A program made the translations under genes and the position numbers. A stretch of 64,000 nucleotides of DNA from Micromonospora nigra (GTDB lineage Bacteria; Actinomycetota; Actinomycetes; Mycobacteriales; Micromonosporaceae), in contig NZ_FMHT01000003.1 in assembly GCF_900091585.1 (NCBI RefSeq), positions 4,145,501 to 4,209,500 on the forward strand, given 5' to 3'. Shown here piece by piece: positions 42,067-50,659 of this stretch. Under the pieces are notes generated by a model. That model was not told the origin of the DNA. It saw nothing but the letters and a program-made list of their open reading frames with translations, and made no database searches. Position 1 is the stretch's first letter, and the number at the start of each line of letters is the position of its first letter.

Positions 42067-45000
42067 TCACAGCGGCATCGGATCCAGGTCGCAGTCGCCG
42101 CGTATGGTCAGGTCGGTGCCGGCGATGGTGGCCGGGTGTCGCTCGCCGAGCAGCGCGGTGATCGTCGGCGTGATCCGGTCGTGGAGGACCTGTGCCTCCT
42201 CGTCGCGGCCCAGCGCCATCAGGTCCATCGCCAGGTTGCCCAGGCAGATCAGTGTCGTGGGATGTTCGTCGCCGAACACGGCGGCGCACCGGTCGGCGGT
42301 CGTCCTGTCCCGCTCGTACGCCTCCTCGTGGCGGCCGAGGTCGTACAGGTCGTTGCCGAGGTTGATCAGCGCGGCGAGGGTCAGGGGATGGTCGGCGCCG
42401 AGCCGTCGGGTGAGAACCTCGATGCCCACCTCGTTGGTGACCCGGGCCTGCTCCGCGTCGCCCCGGAGCCGGTCCACGATCGCCCCGCTGAGTCGGGCGG
42501 CCACCGTGTACGGATGTTCCTCGTCGAACAGTTCCGTGTAGAGGGTGACGATGTCGGCGGTGAGCCGGGCGGCGGTGTCGTAGTCGCCGGTGGCCCGCAG
42601 GTCGACGGCCAGTCCGAAGCTGGCCAGCAGGGTGTCGGGGTGCTGCGGGCCGAAGCGGCTGGCGAAGCCGTCGCGTACCTCCCGGGACAGCTCTAACGCG
42701 GCCCGGTGGTCGCCGGCCTTGCGGACCGCCGACGCGAGCCGGCGGCGGGCGGTCAGGACCTGCGTCTGCGCCGACCCCCAGACCTGCGGCAACCGGTCCA
42801 CGACGTTCTGCATCTCGGCGCGGGCGGGCAGGTACTCACCCAGCTCCCGCCGGTCGATGATCAGGTTGAGGTGGGATTCGAGGGTGTGGGCGTGGTCCTC
42901 GCCGAACAGCAGCACCCGGTGGCGGTGGGTCTTCTCGTCGACCTCGTACGCGCGCCGGATGTCGCCGGTGAGGCGGAGGCTGACGGCGAGGTTGTGCGCC
43001 GCGTTGAGGGTGGTCGGCTCATCCTCGCCGAGCGCCCGCAGGTGCCGGCGGTAGAGGTCCTCGTCCATCTCCAGCGCCTGCTGGAACTCGCCGGCGGCCC
43101 GCAGGTCGGCGGCGACCGCGCCGATGGCCCGCAGCAGGTCCTCGTTGTCGTCCTCGCCGCGCCTCTCGTGCAGGTCGCGGATCCGGGCGTTCAGTTGGGC
43201 CGCCTCCCGGTGGCGGCCGAGCCGGTACAACATGAACCCCAGCCAGTGGCCGATCGCCAGGGTCATCGACGCGTCCTCACCGAGGGTGACCCGCCAGACG
43301 TCGTACGCCTGCCGACTCAGGTCCAGCGAGGTGGAGAAGTCACCCCACCAGTAGAGGTACTTGGCCTCGTTGAGGATGAGCTGCTGCACCCACGGATTGT
43401 CGGAGTGGACGGCGTCGGAGGCCATGACGTGGGGATACAGCTCGGCGTAGCTCTGCCAGTTCTGCGGCGAGTCGGGGTCGTTGCGGTCGGCTGAGGCGAG
43501 CAGCAGGTGGGCGCTGCGCCGGATCGTCACCCGCTCCTGTTCGGACATCCGGTCGATGAGGACAGCCTGGATCAGCCGGTGCATCTGCAGGGAGTTGGTG
43601 CGGTGGCTGACCCGGGCCAGGGCGTACCGGCCGATGTCGCGGGTCGCCTTGCTGAGCCGCATCGGGTCCCGCAGGGCCACGTTCAGGTCGGGGTGGATGT
43701 CGTCGTTCTGGGCTCCCTGGAACAGGGTGCGGGGGATCGGATCCGGGGCCAGGAACGAGCAGAGCTGCAACAGCCGGAACGCCGCCGGATTCGACGACTC
43801 GAGCCGGTCGAGCGACACGTTCCAGGCTGCCGCGACCGGCAGTTGGTAGTCCATCGGGGGTGCCTGTTCGAGCAGGTCGATGCGCTTCTGGTCGAACAGC
43901 CGCAGGTACTCCTCCGCCGGCATTCCCGTCGCGGCCCGCCAGGCCGCCGCCTGTTCGAGCGCCAGCGGCAGGTCACCCAGCTGTTCGGCGAGCCGGTCGG
44001 CCTCCGCGTCGCTGAGTTCCGGGCCCCGCCGCCGCAGCAGCTCGACGCTCTCCGCCCGGGAGAACACGTCGACCTCGAGCGTGCGGGCCACCGTGGCCCA
44101 CTGGGGGTTGCGCGAGGTGATGATGATGTCGCCGGAGCCGCCGGAGGGCAGGAAGGGCCGCAGTGACTCCGGGCTCTCGGCGTTGTCGAAGATCAGCAGC
44201 CAGCGCGGGTAGGGGCGGCCCAGCCGCAGGGCTTCGTGCACGGCGGCCCGCGCGCTGCCGATGTCCGCCTCGGCGGTGGTGAGGTTCAGCCGGGCGGCCA
44301 GCTCGACGAACGAGGCGTTGATCTGGGTGGACCGCTCGGCGGGTATCCACCAGATCAGGTCGTAGTCACCCCGGTGCCGGTGGACGTACTCGACGGCCAG
44401 TTGGGACTTGCCGACACCGCCCATGCCGTGCAGGGCGTGCGGCAGCAGCGCCGTGGTCCCGCCCCGGACCTGCTGGTGCAGGTCGGCGAGCAGCTCCCGG
44501 CGACCGGTGAAGTGCGCGTTGCGCAGTGGGATGTCGCCCCAGACGGCCGGGATGCGGGCCGGGGCGGTGGCGTCTTCGGGCATGCTGGACGACAAGCCGG
44601 CTCCTTCGATACCTACGCTACGGTCTGCGTTGGCGGCTGTGCCGACAGTCATCATCCCACTCGGGGAGGGTGTTGGGGGAGTCCCGTGGGCCGGACTTTC
44701 CGGCCTGGACGGTCGGCGGGGGGCGGGCAGGGCGTCGAGGGCCGCGTCGAGCTGACGGGCCCGGGCCAGGTACCGGCCGGACAACGCCCGCAGCACGGCA
44801 CGTTCGACGCGTACCAGCGGGGCCGTCTCCGTCGTGACGGGCGGCAACGGCCGGGTCGGGTCGTCGAGAATCCGACCCCACTCGGCCAGCGCCGGCCGGT
44901 TGGCCCCCAGCCGCTCCGCGAGCAGCCGCCACACCCGCACCGTGTCGGCGCGCCGGCCGGTGGCGAGCAGTTCCGCGCGGACGCCCGGGCCGAACTCGTA

Positions 45001-46128
45001 CTCCGGTCGGCCCCGGTCGTCGCGGCTCGCCCGGACCAGCGGGCTGGTCAGCACCTCGGACAGGTCCAGGGTGGTCGACCTGGGCAGCAGCGCATCCTGG
45101 ACGAGGCGGATGACGGCCCGTTCCAGCGGTGCCGCGGCCAGGTGTGTGGCCAGCCGCTGAGCCTGCGGCGAGGCATGGGAGACGAACTCGCCGACACGGG
45201 CTGCGGCATCGGGTTCCGGGCCTGCCGGCGCCGGTGGCGGCGCGACCGGATGGTCGGCGACCAGGAGCGCCGGCATCTCGATCCACCGTGGCGGGTGACC
45301 GGCGAGCAGCTCCGTCCAGGCGCGCAGCCAGCGTGAACGCAACTCCACCACCGGCACCGGGATCTGCCCGGCCGGGGTCGCCCGGTCCGGTGGCCACGAC
45401 GCAGGGGCCTCCCGGTACTGCCAGTCGAGCCGGGCGTTCGGCGCGGCGGCCAGGGCGGACCGCAGACGCATCCGCAGCGGGTACACGCCGGTGCGGTGCC
45501 ACATCTGCTGGGGCAGCAGGTGGACCAGGGCGACCGGTTGCCGCCTGGCCCACTCGTGCAGGTGCGGGGCGACCGCGTCGACCTGCCAGGCCGGGGCCGC
45601 CCCGTCGGTGAGCACCAGCACGATCCGCCGCCGACCGACCGCCGGCAGGCTGGTCCGGCGGGTCGCGGCCACCAGTCCGCTGCCCCGCCCCCGCAACATC
45701 ACGGCGGCCGGGTCGGTGGTCGTGGTGACCAGCCGGCACAGCCGCACGTCGTGGAACGCGGTGTGCCGGCGGAGCAGGCCGACGAACCGGCGGATGTGCC
45801 CCGCCCAGACACTCATCGACACGTGGTCGTCGACGACCACGACCACGTCCCAACCGGCCCGTGGGACCCGGCGCGCCGCCGGCCACCGGACGCCTGCCGC
45901 CAGCTGGCGTGCGGTGGCCTGCTCGTCGAACTCGTGCCGCTCGCGCGCCGGGACGAGTTGGCGAAACGGATCCAGCACCTCGGCCAGTGGTTCTTCGATC
46001 CCTGCCTGCGGGGCCGGCGGCGGCGTCCCGGGGCGGGCGGCGAGCACGGTCTCCGGGTCGAGCCGGGTGGCCAGCCACAGTGAGTCGGCCAGCTCCGCAC
46101 CGGTCACCCCGCCCGACAGACGGTTCAC
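42067..46128 (-). CDS. SAV_2336-type vWA / NB-ARC / TPR protein (FxsT-like)
   Basis: A 1,353-aa STAND-type NTPase. Residues about 1-330 form a SAV_2336-like vWA domain with a degenerate MIDAS (VVVVDDHVSMSVW, no DxSxS). A Pro/Ser linker follows, then NB-ARC with intact Walker A GMGGVGKSQ (Lys574), Walker B WLLIFDNAE and GDLPLALEQAAAWRA. TPRs fill about 915-1330 (for example YDVWRVTLGEDASMTLA, EDLYRRHLRALGEDEPTTLN). The NB-ARC-TPR part resembles FxSxx-COOH system TPR proteins. GTG 46128 overlaps the MoxR stop (GTGA), so I reject the open extension to 47076. In a ternary system the vWA and MoxR parts regulate an effector. Confidence 0.85.
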   Translation of the reverse strand: MNRLSGGVTGAELADSLWLATRLDPETVLAARPGTPPPAPQAGIEEPLAEVLDPFRQLVPARERHEFDEQATARQLAAGVRWPAARRVPRAGWDVVVVVDDHVSMSVWAGHIRRFVGLLRRHTAFHDVRLCRLVTTTTDPAAVMLRGRGSGLVAATRRTSLPAVGRRRIVLVLTDGAAPAWQVDAVAPHLHEWARRQPVALVHLLPQQMWHRTGVYPLRMRLRSALAAAPNARLDWQYREAPASWPPDRATPAGQIPVPVVELRSRWLRAWTELLAGHPPRWIEMPALLVADHPVAPPPAPAGPEPDAAARVGEFVSHASPQAQRLATHLAAAPLERAVIRLVQDALLPRSTTLDLSEVLTSPLVRASRDDRGRPEYEFGPGVRAELLATGRRADTVRVWRLLAERLGANRPALAEWGRILDDPTRPLPPVTTETAPLVRVERAVLRALSGRYLARARQLDAALDALPAPRRPSRPESPAHGTPPTPSPSGMMTVGTAANADRSVGIEGAGLSSSMPEDATAPARIPAVWGDIPLRNAHFTGRRELLADLHQQVRGGTTALLPHALHGMGGVGKSQLAVEYVHRHRGDYDLIWWIPAERSTQINASFVELAARLNLTTAEADIGSARAAVHEALRLGRPYPRWLLIFDNAESPESLRPFLPSGGSGDIIITSRNPQWATVARTLEVDVFSRAESVELLRRRGPELSDAEADRLAEQLGDLPLALEQAAAWRAATGMPAEEYLRLFDQKRIDLLEQAPPMDYQLPVAAAWNVSLDRLESSNPAAFRLLQLCSFLAPDPIPRTLFQGAQNDDIHPDLNVALRDPMRLSKATRDIGRYALARVSHRTNSLQMHRLIQAVLIDRMSEQERVTIRRSAHLLLASADRNDPDSPQNWQSYAELYPHVMASDAVHSDNPWVQQLILNEAKYLYWWGDFSTSLDLSRQAYDVWRVTLGEDASMTLAIGHWLGFMLYRLGRHREAAQLNARIRDLHERRGEDDNEDLLRAIGAVAADLRAAGEFQQALEMDEDLYRRHLRALGEDEPTTLNAAHNLAVSLRLTGDIRRAYEVDEKTHRHRVLLFGEDHAHTLESHLNLIIDRRELGEYLPARAEMQNVVDRLPQVWGSAQTQVLTARRRLASAVRKAGDHRAALELSREVRDGFASRFGPQHPDTLLASFGLAVDLRATGDYDTAARLTADIVTLYTELFDEEHPYTVAARLSGAIVDRLRGDAEQARVTNEVGIEVLTRRLGADHPLTLAALINLGNDLYDLGRHEEAYERDRTTADRCAAVFGDEHPTTLICLGNLAMDLMALGRDEEAQVLHDRITPTITALLGERHPATIAGTDLTIRGDCDLDPMPL

Positions 46129-47171
46129 TCCGGGCCGTCCGGCGGGATCCGGCGCCACAGGGCGTCCACGAGCCGCCGCCACTCGGCACGGTCGCCGGTG
46201 TCGGACGCCCCGGCGGTACGCAGGTGTACCGCGTCGAGGAGCTGGTCGACGGCGGGTGAGTCCCACTCGCCGCCCCGGGCGAGGTACTCCTCGATGAGTT
46301 CCGCCGAGCCCTGCGCGCCCTGCGGGAAGTGGGCGGCGACCATGGCCGCGAGACGCTCCGCGCCGGCCTCGGGCAGCCGCAGCCGAAGACAGTGCCGCAG
46401 GAACGCGGCAGGGAAGTCGCGGTCGTCGCTGCACGTCATGATGACCAGCGGGAACTCGTGGCAGACCACCCGCCCCTCCCGGACGGTGGCCGTCCGGCCG
46501 GGGTCGGCGGTGCGGACGGTCGCCACCGGGGTACGGCCGGCGGTCCGCACCAGTTCGGGGATCTCGAACGCACCGTCCTCGAAGACGCTGCGGAGCTGCT
46601 GCGGCAGGTCGATGTCGCTCTGGTCCAACTCGTCGATCAGCAGTACCCGGGGGCGCAGGTACGGCAGCAGTGCCGTGCCGAGTGGACCGAGCCGGACGTG
46701 GTCCCCGACGGCAGGCGGCTCGGCCCCGGCGTCGTGCGCCCAGCCGGTGGCCTGGACGAGACCCACCGCGTCGTGGTCGTACAGGCCGTCGCGGAGGCCG
46801 ACCTGGGTGGTCACCGGCCAGCGCAGCACCCGGCCGAGCCCCAGATCCCGGGCGATGCGGTAGGCGAGGCTGGAGCGCCCGGTGCCGGGGCGGCCGGTGA
46901 CCAGCAGGGGCCGACGCAGGTGCAGGGCGGCGTTGACGACGTCGACCTCGTGCTCGTCGGCGGGGATGTCGACCACGGTGCGGCCGAGCCGTCGGTCGAG
47001 GTCCGGGTCCTCCTGTGGGGGCGGTGGCTCGTCCGGCCCGCCGTCGAAGCTGCGCCAGGGCGGTGCGGGCGGCCAACCGTCCCGGTCGTCCGGGTCGGGG
47101 GCCCGGCCCGTGCCGGTGTAGATCCGCCAGCTCCGGCGGGCGTTGCCCTCGGGTCCGTCGGTCTGCGTCAT
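46125..47171 (-). CDS. MoxR-like AAA ATPase of vWA-MoxR-VMAP ternary system
   Basis: The 348-aa protein has a Pro/Asp-rich N-terminus and an AAA core: TGRPGTGRSSLAYRIA in the Walker A position, Walker B RVLLIDELDQSDIDLP, sensor-1 region VIMTCSDDRDFPAAFLRHCL. The Walker A lysine is replaced by Arg99, so ATP hydrolysis may be weak or lost. ATG 47171 overlaps the stop of the VMAP gene (ATGA) and its own stop overlaps the next start (GTGA). The tight coupling fits the ternary conflict-system operon VMAP-MoxR-vWA. Confidence 0.85.
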   Translation of the reverse strand: MTQTDGPEGNARRSWRIYTGTGRAPDPDDRDGWPPAPPWRSFDGGPDEPPPPQEDPDLDRRLGRTVVDIPADEHEVDVVNAALHLRRPLLVTGRPGTGRSSLAYRIARDLGLGRVLRWPVTTQVGLRDGLYDHDAVGLVQATGWAHDAGAEPPAVGDHVRLGPLGTALLPYLRPRVLLIDELDQSDIDLPQQLRSVFEDGAFEIPELVRTAGRTPVATVRTADPGRTATVREGRVVCHEFPLVIMTCSDDRDFPAAFLRHCLRLRLPEAGAERLAAMVAAHFPQGAQGSAELIEEYLARGGEWDSPAVDQLLDAVHLRTAGASDTGDRAEWRRLVDALWRRIPPDGPE

Positions 47172-48652
47172 GCGATCACCTCCGGGCTGCCACGGCTGTC
47201 GGTCTCCGGCCGGCGCTCCGGGTCGTCCCACAGCACGACCAGGTGCCGGCCGTGGTGCTGGTCCTGTTCCGCCTGCGGCGACCGCAACGCGGCCAGCCGG
47301 GTGCGACGGACGAGGGCCGGCAGGTCGGCGAGCCCGTGGGCGGTCAGTGTGCTCACGTGCTCGTACAGGTCGCCGTCGGAGGGGGCGAGACGGTGCCACA
47401 GCACCACCGGCAGGCCGGCCCGCAACGCGGTCAGCAGCTCCGTCGGCCGGGCGTCCGGGTCGCTCGACGGCGGTTCACTGAGGAGGATCGCCGCGCAGTT
47501 CTGCTCGTCGCTGAGCAGCGCCTCCAGGCGGGTCGGGTATTCGGGGCCGTCCGGCTGGCTGCGGTAGAGCCGGGTGTCGCGAGGGCTGGCCTGGAGCTTC
47601 TCCCAGCGCAGCCGCCACATTCGCCGCCAGGCGGGCCGCCGCAGCCGTTGCAGGCTACGGACGACGATCGTGTAGTCCATCGCCAGCACCTTGTGCTCCC
47701 CGTCCTCCCCGGCGGCCTCCTTGCGCCACCAGGGAAAGTCCTCGTTGAGCAGGTGGGTCTCCAGGACGAGTTCGATGGCCACCTCGGCGGGCCGGTCCGC
47801 CCACTCGATCTCCATCAGCTGCACGATCTGCTCGACGGCGGGTTCCAGCTCGTCACGGGCGACGCCGGCGGCCCGGCCGCGCAGCCGTGAGTGCCACCGC
47901 CCGTCGCCGTGCCACTGCCGGTAGTGCGAGACGGTGTAGCTCGTGCTGCCCGGCTCCAGGTCGCGTTCGATCTGGATGACGAGGTACGCGTAGCGCTGCG
48001 TCCGCTCCGGGCCGGCCCGTACGGCGACCCGCTGCCGGTCCAGTTCGTCGGTCAGCTCGAACTGCCGGGCCTCGCGCCGGTTGCGACGGCGGATGAGGTC
48101 GGCGGTGACGTCGTCGACCTCGGGTTCGAGCAGGGTCAGGAAGCGGATGGTGGGCGGCAGGTCCGTACCGGCGTTCAGCCCGGCCAGGTGCACCAGGGCG
48201 TCCCACGCGTTGGCGCACCAGGTGGGCAGGGCGTCCTCCCGGTGCCCGCTGGCCTCCTGCACCAGACGGGTCAGCGGCACCGACCGCACGGCGGTCAGGG
48301 CCTCCCGCAGGGTTCCCCAGTCGTCCTCCGGCAGGACGGCCAGCACCTCGGACTCGTACCTCAGCCGTCGCAGGGTGGGCAGTTCGGGCGCTGCCTCGTC
48401 GTACAGCCGGACCACGGCGATCAGAGCGGCCATCCCGTCCGGCAGGTCCAGACAGTCGGCGGCGATCTCCTGACTCTGCCCCAGGGGAGTGGACATGTCG
48501 GGGATGATGTCGTTGCGTCGCAGTTCCTTGCGGAGCCGCCGCACCATTTGTTGGCGTCTATCCGGGTATTGCATCAGCGGCATCTCGGCGAGCACGTTGG
48601 CCAGCTCTCTCTCGATGCGGTGGCGTTGATTTCCGCCCGGCGGATGGTCCAT
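47168..48652 (-). CDS. VMAP-C domain protein with N-terminal effector-associated domain
   Basis: The 494-aa protein begins with a helical domain of about 90 residues (RIERELANVLAEMPLMQYPD, then MAALIAVVRLYDEAAPELPT) of the effector-associated type, followed by the VMAP C-terminal domain (VTADLIRRRNRREARQFELT, YLVIQIERDLEPGSTSYTVS, AAILLSEPPSSDPDA and VVLWDDPERRPE at the end). VMAP links an effector to the MoxR/vWA switch. ATG 48652 has no clear ribosome site. It is the first gene of the three-gene minus-strand operon. Its EAD could pair with that of the lipase at 38551. Confidence 0.8.
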   Translation of the reverse strand: MDHPPGGNQRHRIERELANVLAEMPLMQYPDRRQQMVRRLRKELRRNDIIPDMSTPLGQSQEIAADCLDLPDGMAALIAVVRLYDEAAPELPTLRRLRYESEVLAVLPEDDWGTLREALTAVRSVPLTRLVQEASGHREDALPTWCANAWDALVHLAGLNAGTDLPPTIRFLTLLEPEVDDVTADLIRRRNRREARQFELTDELDRQRVAVRAGPERTQRYAYLVIQIERDLEPGSTSYTVSHYRQWHGDGRWHSRLRGRAAGVARDELEPAVEQIVQLMEIEWADRPAEVAIELVLETHLLNEDFPWWRKEAAGEDGEHKVLAMDYTIVVRSLQRLRRPAWRRMWRLRWEKLQASPRDTRLYRSQPDGPEYPTRLEALLSDEQNCAAILLSEPPSSDPDARPTELLTALRAGLPVVLWHRLAPSDGDLYEHVSTLTAHGLADLPALVRRTRLAALRSPQAEQDQHHGRHLVVLWDDPERRPETDSRGSPEVIA

Positions 48653-48852
48653 AGCCGTCCGGTCTGTCGAACGTTCCGATCGGGGTGTGTAGCGGACAGG
48701 TTACCCGCGGACGCGAGGGGGCAGGTGCCCACGGAATTCCACTGCGGACGACGGTCGTCGAGGTGGTCGGGCCGGGGGTCGGCGGCGGTACCGGACCCCG
48801 TGCAGGTCGTCCCGCCGATGAGACCCGGCGGGGCTGGTCGGCGCCCGGCCCG

Positions 48853-49287
48853 TCACCTCCCACGCGCGCCGTCCGGCTGTCCAGATTCCGACAGGTCTGC
48901 TGGTCGCGCGGAGTTGGCTGGCGGCTCCGTCGCCGCCGGCGGCTCCCGGGTGGCGAGGACGATGTCGATGAGCGAGCGGGTGAGGAGGGTGCCCAGGGTC
49001 AGCAGGACGCACCCGCAGACGAAGGCCCGCAGCACCGGCCCGTCGGGCAGTGCCTCGGCCAGGACGAGCACCGCCACGCCGGTGCCGACCACGCTCATCG
49101 TGGCCACGAAACCGGCGTAGAACCGCACCCGGCGTTTCGTCCAGAAAAGCACGCCCCGGGCCGGGTCGAGCCGTCGCGGAAGCCGTGACTGTTGTCGGAC
49201 CCGCTCCAGGAAACGGGACTCCCAGAGCAGGGCGAGCATCAATACCGGCAGCACCTGGGCGCTGGTGGCGTAGAGGTCTGGGAACAC
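48853..49287 (-). CDS. Small two-helix membrane protein
   Basis: A 144-aa protein with helices at about residues 8-22 and 57-108 (VLPVLMLALLWES; FYAGFVATMSVVGTGVAVLV; VLRAFVCGCVLLTLGTLLTR), a basic cytoplasmic loop between them (VRQQSRLPRRLDPARG) and a Pro/Ala tail. I do not recognise the family. It lies upstream of the VMAP operon on the same strand, 200 nt away, and may or may not belong to it. Confidence 0.55.
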   Translation of the reverse strand: MFPDLYATSAQVLPVLMLALLWESRFLERVRQQSRLPRRLDPARGVLFWTKRRVRFYAGFVATMSVVGTGVAVLVLAEALPDGPVLRAFVCGCVLLTLGTLLTRSLIDIVLATREPPAATEPPANSARPADLSESGQPDGARGR

Positions 49288-49606
49288 GGCGTCAGACTCC
49301 TCGGATCACGGTTGCGCGGCGGGCGGGACGGGCGTTGCGGGGGTGCGGGCCCCGCCGGGGCCAGCCGTCGGAGCACCGTGACCATCCCATCACTCCGGGT
49401 GACGCCGAGATCATAGACGTGAGTCGACGTCCGGTCGATCCACATCCGGACAGTGAGCCCGCCCGACTGGCCGACCCGGCCCGACCGGCCGACCCGGCCC
49501 GACGGCGAGCGGGCCCGATCGGCCGAACCCGTGCCCGGACAGTGATCCGGCCGACAGTTCCCACCAGTCAGGTGAGGCGACGGTCCCGGCGGGGTAATGG
49601 CGGGCG
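49288..49606. other. 319-nt intergenic region with an 18-bp tandem repeat
   Basis: No gene is supported here. Bases 49468-49485 and 49486-49503 are an 18-bp tandem repeat (GGCCGACCCGGCCCGAC after a variable first base). The region separates a minus-strand membrane gene from a plus-strand zinc-ribbon gene, so it should hold both promoters, but no convincing boxes were found. Confidence 0.6.
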
Positions 49607-49840
49607 ATGTTCTTCATCTTCGGGCTCCGGACCAAGGTCACCCGCTCGGGTGTGGTGCAGCAGGTCTGCCGCCACTGCGGCAACCACGCCGCCCAGGTCG
49701 TCAGTCGACGTGCCACCCGGTTCACCCTGTTCTTCGTCCCGCTGATCCCGATCCGCACCCGGTACGTGCAGCAGTGCAGCTTCTGCGGTGCCGAGTACCA
49801 GGTGTCGAAGGCCGACGCGCAGCGCCTTCCGGTCGGCTGA
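49607..49840 (+). CDS. Zinc-ribbon protein
   Basis: A 77-aa protein with two CxxC knuckles, CRHC and CSFC, about 36 residues apart, the pattern of the zinc_ribbon_15 family. The segment between them (RRATRFTLFFVPLIPIRTRY) is hydrophobic and common to this family. The N-terminus MFFIFGLRTKVTRSG is also typical. The function is unknown; nucleic-acid or membrane association has been guessed for such proteins. It is transcribed alone. Confidence 0.8.
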   Translation: MFFIFGLRTKVTRSGVVQQVCRHCGNHAAQVVSRRATRFTLFFVPLIPIRTRYVQQCSFCGAEYQVSKADAQRLPVG

Positions 49841-50109
49841 GGTGGCGCGCTTCCTCTGCTGGCTGATCGGCTGGCGTTCCGCCGACCCGGTCGTTGGGCA
49901 ACCGGGCGACTGCGCCGCGGTGCGACCCGCCGACCCGGCCGTTGGGCGACCCGGCGGCTCCGCCGCCCGGCCGCCGTGCACGCCCGGCCGGCGGTGGCGT
50001 CGTCGCGTCCGGCGGCCGACGGCCGGCACCGGCCTGCCCCGCTCGCCCCGGAACAGGTCCGGAGGTCGGTGACACGGCACCGCTCGACGGGTCGTGCCAG
50101 GATGTCGGC

Positions 50110-50598
50110 GTGTCGTACCCCCCTCCGCCGCACGCGTACCCGCAGCCGCACCCGGTCGCGCCCCTGGCGGCGTACCCCTATCCGGTCGCGCCGCCACCCG
50201 GCCACGCGGTCCTGGTCGTGTCGGTGAACCGAGGCCCCTACATCGTGCCCGTCCCCACCACCTCCCGCTTCAAGATCGACCGCAGGGAGGTGCCGATCCC
50301 CGGCGCGGGCACCTGGCACGTGGCCGTGCCGGCCGGTCCGCACGACGTGCGGTACACCGACTTCACGGGGATGCCCCTGATAACGACGACGCTGCACGCC
50401 CATCCGGGCGCGGTGCACCACCTGTCGTTCGACTTCGGCCGCTGGCGCAACCGGGTCCGCGACGGGCGCGGCGTCGACGTGACCTCGTTCGGCCTGTGGT
50501 CGAACTACACGATCATGCTGGTGACCCTGGCCGTGGTCGGGGTGCTGTGCTGCGGCGGCTTCGGCCTGTTCGCGGTGCTGGCCGGCACGTCCTCCTGA
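50110..50598 (+). CDS. Pro/Tyr-rich single-helix membrane protein
   Basis: The 162-aa protein has a Pro/Tyr/His-rich head (PPPPHAYPQPHPVAP), a beta-rich domain (VSVNRGPYIVPVPTTSRFKI ... HVAVPAGPHDVRYTDF) and one C-terminal membrane helix (YTIMLVTLAVVGVLCCGGFG). The domain resembles carrier-like surface domains that bind a partner at the membrane, but I cannot name it. GTG 50110 is probably leaderless (CAGGAT about 6 nt upstream). The frame is open upstream to 49894, but that part reads as low-complexity Arg/Pro sequence. Confidence 0.6.
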   Translation: MSYPPPPHAYPQPHPVAPLAAYPYPVAPPPGHAVLVVSVNRGPYIVPVPTTSRFKIDRREVPIPGAGTWHVAVPAGPHDVRYTDFTGMPLITTTLHAHPGAVHHLSFDFGRWRNRVRDGRGVDVTSFGLWSNYTIMLVTLAVVGVLCCGGFGLFAVLAGTSS

Positions 50599-50659
50599 GG
50601 CCCGTGGACGTGGCCGCGGCTGTCGTACCCGATCGTGACGAGCACTATCGTGGCCGCTC

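Noticed and set aside
46129..47076. Open minus-strand extension that would make the NB-ARC protein 1,669 aa
   Set aside because: It runs antiparallel in codon phase through the MoxR gene, is Arg/Pro/Gly low complexity, and the GTG at 46128 overlaps the MoxR stop in the usual coupled way.
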